From Chryseobacterium sp. G0186 (GTDB lineage: Bacteria; Bacteroidota; Bacteroidia; Flavobacteriales; Weeksellaceae), in contig NZ_CP033918.1 of NCBI RefSeq assembly GCF_003815675.1, positions 2,604,001 through 2,668,000 of the forward strand: DNA of 64,000 nucleotides, given 5' to 3'. Position numbers and translations under genes: made by a program. Under the pieces are notes generated by a model. The model made no database searches and had not been told where the DNA came from. It saw only the letters and a list, made by a program, of their open reading frames with translations. Position 1 is the stretch's first letter; each line of letters opens with the position of its first letter. Shown here piece after piece: positions 62,456 through 64,000 of the stretch.

Positions 62456-62461
62456 TCTTTG

Positions 62462-62536
<75 letters not shown>

Positions 62537-62572
62537 GTTTTTCTGAGTGCAAATATAGGACATTTTCCTTAA

Positions 62573-63292
62573 CTACCAAACAATTCCATCAAAATTTTTC
62601 AAAGAAATTAGCTTCTCAGACGTAAATCCCTCAGCATAAGCAACTCCCGACAACCGACCTAAATCCTGAGCTCGGTACGTTAAGCTCTCATAAAAGTCTT
62701 TTGTTGTAATTGGAGTTTCAGGTTCCTTAGAAGTTGGGTCATAAAATTGAGTTTTATAGGCCATGCATGCTTCCAGTTTTTTATCCAGATGCTCTGAGAT
62801 GTCAATAACAAATTCCGGTTTGATATCTTTCCACTGTATATAATGAAAAACATGCTTAGGTCTCCACACTTCCTGAATTTCTCCCTCCTCTACCGTTTCA
62901 ATTTTTCTGAGTCCGGATAAAAAGCACGCATCCGACACTAATTTCGCTCCTTTTGCATGATCTGGATGTCTATCATCAATGGCATTAGCCAAGACGATTT
63001 CCGGTCGGTATTTGCGGATCATTTTTACGATCCTCATTTGGTATTCTTCAGAATTCACAAGAAAGCCATCTTTCATTCCCAGGTTCTCCCTTGCAGAAAG
63101 ACCCAAAATTTTAGCGGCATCTGCGGCCTCTGCTTTTCGTGTTTCATCTGTACCTCTTGTTCCGAGTTCTCCTCTGGTAAGATCTACAACCACACAATTT
63201 TTACCCTCTGAAACCATTTTGGCAATGGTTCCGCCACATCCAAGTTCTACATCATCCGGATGTGCGCCAAAAGCAAGTATATCAGTTTTCAT
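62573..63292 (-). CDS. bshB1: Bacillithiol biosynthesis deacetylase BshB1
   Basis: A 239-aa zinc deacetylase of the LmbE-like (PIG-L) family that removes the acetyl group from GlcNAc-malate in bacillithiol synthesis. The metal motif AHPDDVELGCGG is near residue 10, with DRHPDHAKGAKLV giving the third ligand, plus DLTRGELGTRGT, AYKTQF and the FYESLTYRAQDLGRLSGVAYAEGF end typical of BshB1. The ATG at 63292 (MKTDILAFGAHPDD) is the true start; the longer frame starts at TTG. It suggests bacillithiol as the main low-molecular thiol. The other bsh genes are not in the window. Confidence 0.94.
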   Translation of the reverse strand: MKTDILAFGAHPDDVELGCGGTIAKMVSEGKNCVVVDLTRGELGTRGTDETRKAEAADAAKILGLSARENLGMKDGFLVNSEEYQMRIVKMIRKYRPEIVLANAIDDRHPDHAKGAKLVSDACFLSGLRKIETVEEGEIQEVWRPKHVFHYIQWKDIKPEFVIDISEHLDKKLEACMAYKTQFYDPTSKEPETPITTKDFYESLTYRAQDLGRLSGVAYAEGFTSEKLISLKNFDGIVW

Positions 63293-63316
63293 ATAATCAA
63301 AGATAGGTTTTAAATA

Positions 63317-63349
63317 AAAACTTCCCAAACATTACGAATGGGAAGTTTT
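63317..63349 (-). terminator. Terminator of the TPR gene
   Basis: Stem AAAACTTCCC / GGGAAGTTTT, loop of 13, followed on the minus strand by TTATTT, 25 bp after the stop. Confidence 0.8.
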
Positions 63350-63373
63350 AATATCTATAATTTAAATTTTAAA

Positions 63374-64000
63374 TTACTTGTTGATCTCTGCATTTAATTT
63401 TACAGCATCTTGGTAAGTAGGATCTAACTGTAAAGATTTAGCTACATAATCTTTTGCTTTTGCAGCATCAGAATCTTTGCTCATATAAGCTACTGCAAAG
63501 TAAGCATAAGCAAGAGTTTGCTTATTAGCTTCCTGATCAGCAGGTTTTACTGTACTGATGAATTTTTCATAAGCTAATTTTGCAGCATCATTGTTTCCTG
63601 CCTGTTGATAAGAATATCCCTGGCTGTAATAAGCCGGAGCCCAATCAGGAAGTAGAGCCGACATTTTCTGCCATGTAAGGATTGCTCCATTCCAGTTTTT
63701 AACATCTTGATATGCTGTTGCCAACTTGAATAATGCATCAGAATCCTGAGCATTAGCTGCAACCTGCTTCTTCAATGCTTCAATAGCAGGGTTAGTAGGT
63801 CCTTTGTCTACATCTGCCTGAGAAGCACCTCCACCACCTGCGATGTTAGCTAATTCTAAATCCCACTTCATTGTTTCATCTTTTGCAGCTTTTGCAATAG
63901 CAATTTTCTGTTGAGACTCAGTCATTAAAGCAGATTTTTTAGCAGCATCTTTTTCATCTTTTGCTAATCCGGCAGCAATAAGCCCTTGTAGACCTTGGTC
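63374..64000 (-). CDS. Tetratricopeptide-repeat protein, 5' end cut off by the window
   Basis: C-terminal 208 residues of a TPR protein. The frame stays open to the window edge, and the first in-frame Met (63925) is internal, so the gene begins outside. Three to four TPR units are visible: ALFKLATAYQDVKNWNGAILTWQKMSALLPDW, APAYYSQGYSYQQAGNNDAAKLAYEKFI, AYAYFAVAYMSKDSDAAKAKDYVAKSLQLDPTYQ. Before these is a Gly/Ala-rich spacer (IAGGGGASQADVDKGPTN). It is probably a periplasmic or outer-membrane-linked assembly factor, but the signal sequence is out of view. Confidence 0.82.
   Translation of the reverse strand, partial: DQGLQGLIAAGLAKDEKDAAKKSALMTESQQKIAIAKAAKDETMKWDLELANIAGGGGASQADVDKGPTNPAIEALKKQVAANAQDSDALFKLATAYQDVKNWNGAILTWQKMSALLPDWAPAYYSQGYSYQQAGNNDAAKLAYEKFISTVKPADQEANKQTLAYAYFAVAYMSKDSDAAKAKDYVAKSLQLDPTYQDAVKLNAEINK

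Larger units (their letters stand above)
62099..62461. other. Gap between tRNA-His and the DUF4132 pair
   Basis: About 360 bp without a gene. It contains the long palindrome at 62256-62288, the tRNA terminator at 62431-62455 and plain AT-rich sequence. The promoter of the DUF4132 pair must lie at its left end; I see no strong match. Confidence 0.6.

Overview
The window is AT-rich and reads as chromosome of a flavobacterium, most likely Chryseobacterium or a close relative in Weeksellaceae. The reasons are: T9SS C-terminal sorting domains and GEVED/fibronectin-III secreted giants; a three-subunit sdhCAB with a large cytochrome b; the rlmD-DUF6452-DUF6048 trio; nusB-DUF1573-yajC; a bacillithiol gene (bshB1); a PUR-family (DUF3276) protein; ribosomal protein THX; and repeated promoter matches to the Bacteroidetes TTTG / TAnnTTTG pattern. 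No rRNA, CRISPR array or prophage is present. One tRNA (His) is present.

Layout. 1-2.4 kb: end of rnc, an overlapping IPExxxVDY-type gene and pyk, then a strong terminator. 2.5-8.5 kb (minus): aldehyde dehydrogenase, hutG, a BCCT transporter and hutI, a partial histidine-degradation locus. 8.8-12 kb (plus): ruvB, a PaiB-like protein, an MBL-fold hydrolase and coaE. 12.1-27.9 kb (minus): three secreted T9SS cargo proteins. Two are giants (1676 and 1725 aa) with the same FN3/GEVED stalk and almost identical last 750 bp, but different heads (a reprolysin-like protease versus paired beta-rich modules). The third is an M43 metalloprotease. Between the giants lies a 3.3-kb accessory island: tiny ORFs, DUF2158- and DUF6680-like genes, a strongly folded RNA-like segment, a small lipoprotein, and an IS1595-type transposase with a coupled ORF. 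28-33 kb: lipoproteins, rlmD, and a thioredoxin-fold lipoprotein without its catalytic cysteines. 33-41 kb (minus): sdhBAC, a ComEC channel lacking the hydrolase domain, a GH99 endo-mannosidase-like enzyme and lpxB. 41-47.6 kb: DUF2480, a DUF2723 membrane protein, DUF937, THX, a MATE pump, an ankyrin protein and aspS. 47.6-54 kb: a divergent purA, a Crp/Fnr regulator, an MscS channel, an SDR, yajC, DUF1573 and nusB. 54.4-62 kb: an ABC exporter, a PUR protein, and a 1681-aa DUF4132 protein with a small partner gene. 62.4-64 kb: tRNA-His, bshB1 and a cut TPR gene.

Several start codons were moved inward from the longest reading frame because the upstream start was TTG and the inner ATG begins the conserved domain or a signal peptide (pyk, rlmD, DUF6452, GH99, aspS, purA, bshB1).

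Most of the window is housekeeping. The parts most worth a second look are: (1) the island between the twin T9SS giants, with its RNA-like element offering mutually exclusive pairings; (2) a matched pair of 14-bp dyads placed identically relative to the -7 boxes of a Crp/Fnr gene and the purA next to it; (3) the DUF4132 two-gene module; (4) the CxxC-less TlpA-like lipoprotein; and (5) the GH99 enzyme resembling animal endo-mannosidase. Function names rest on motif recognition by eye; no database search was possible.
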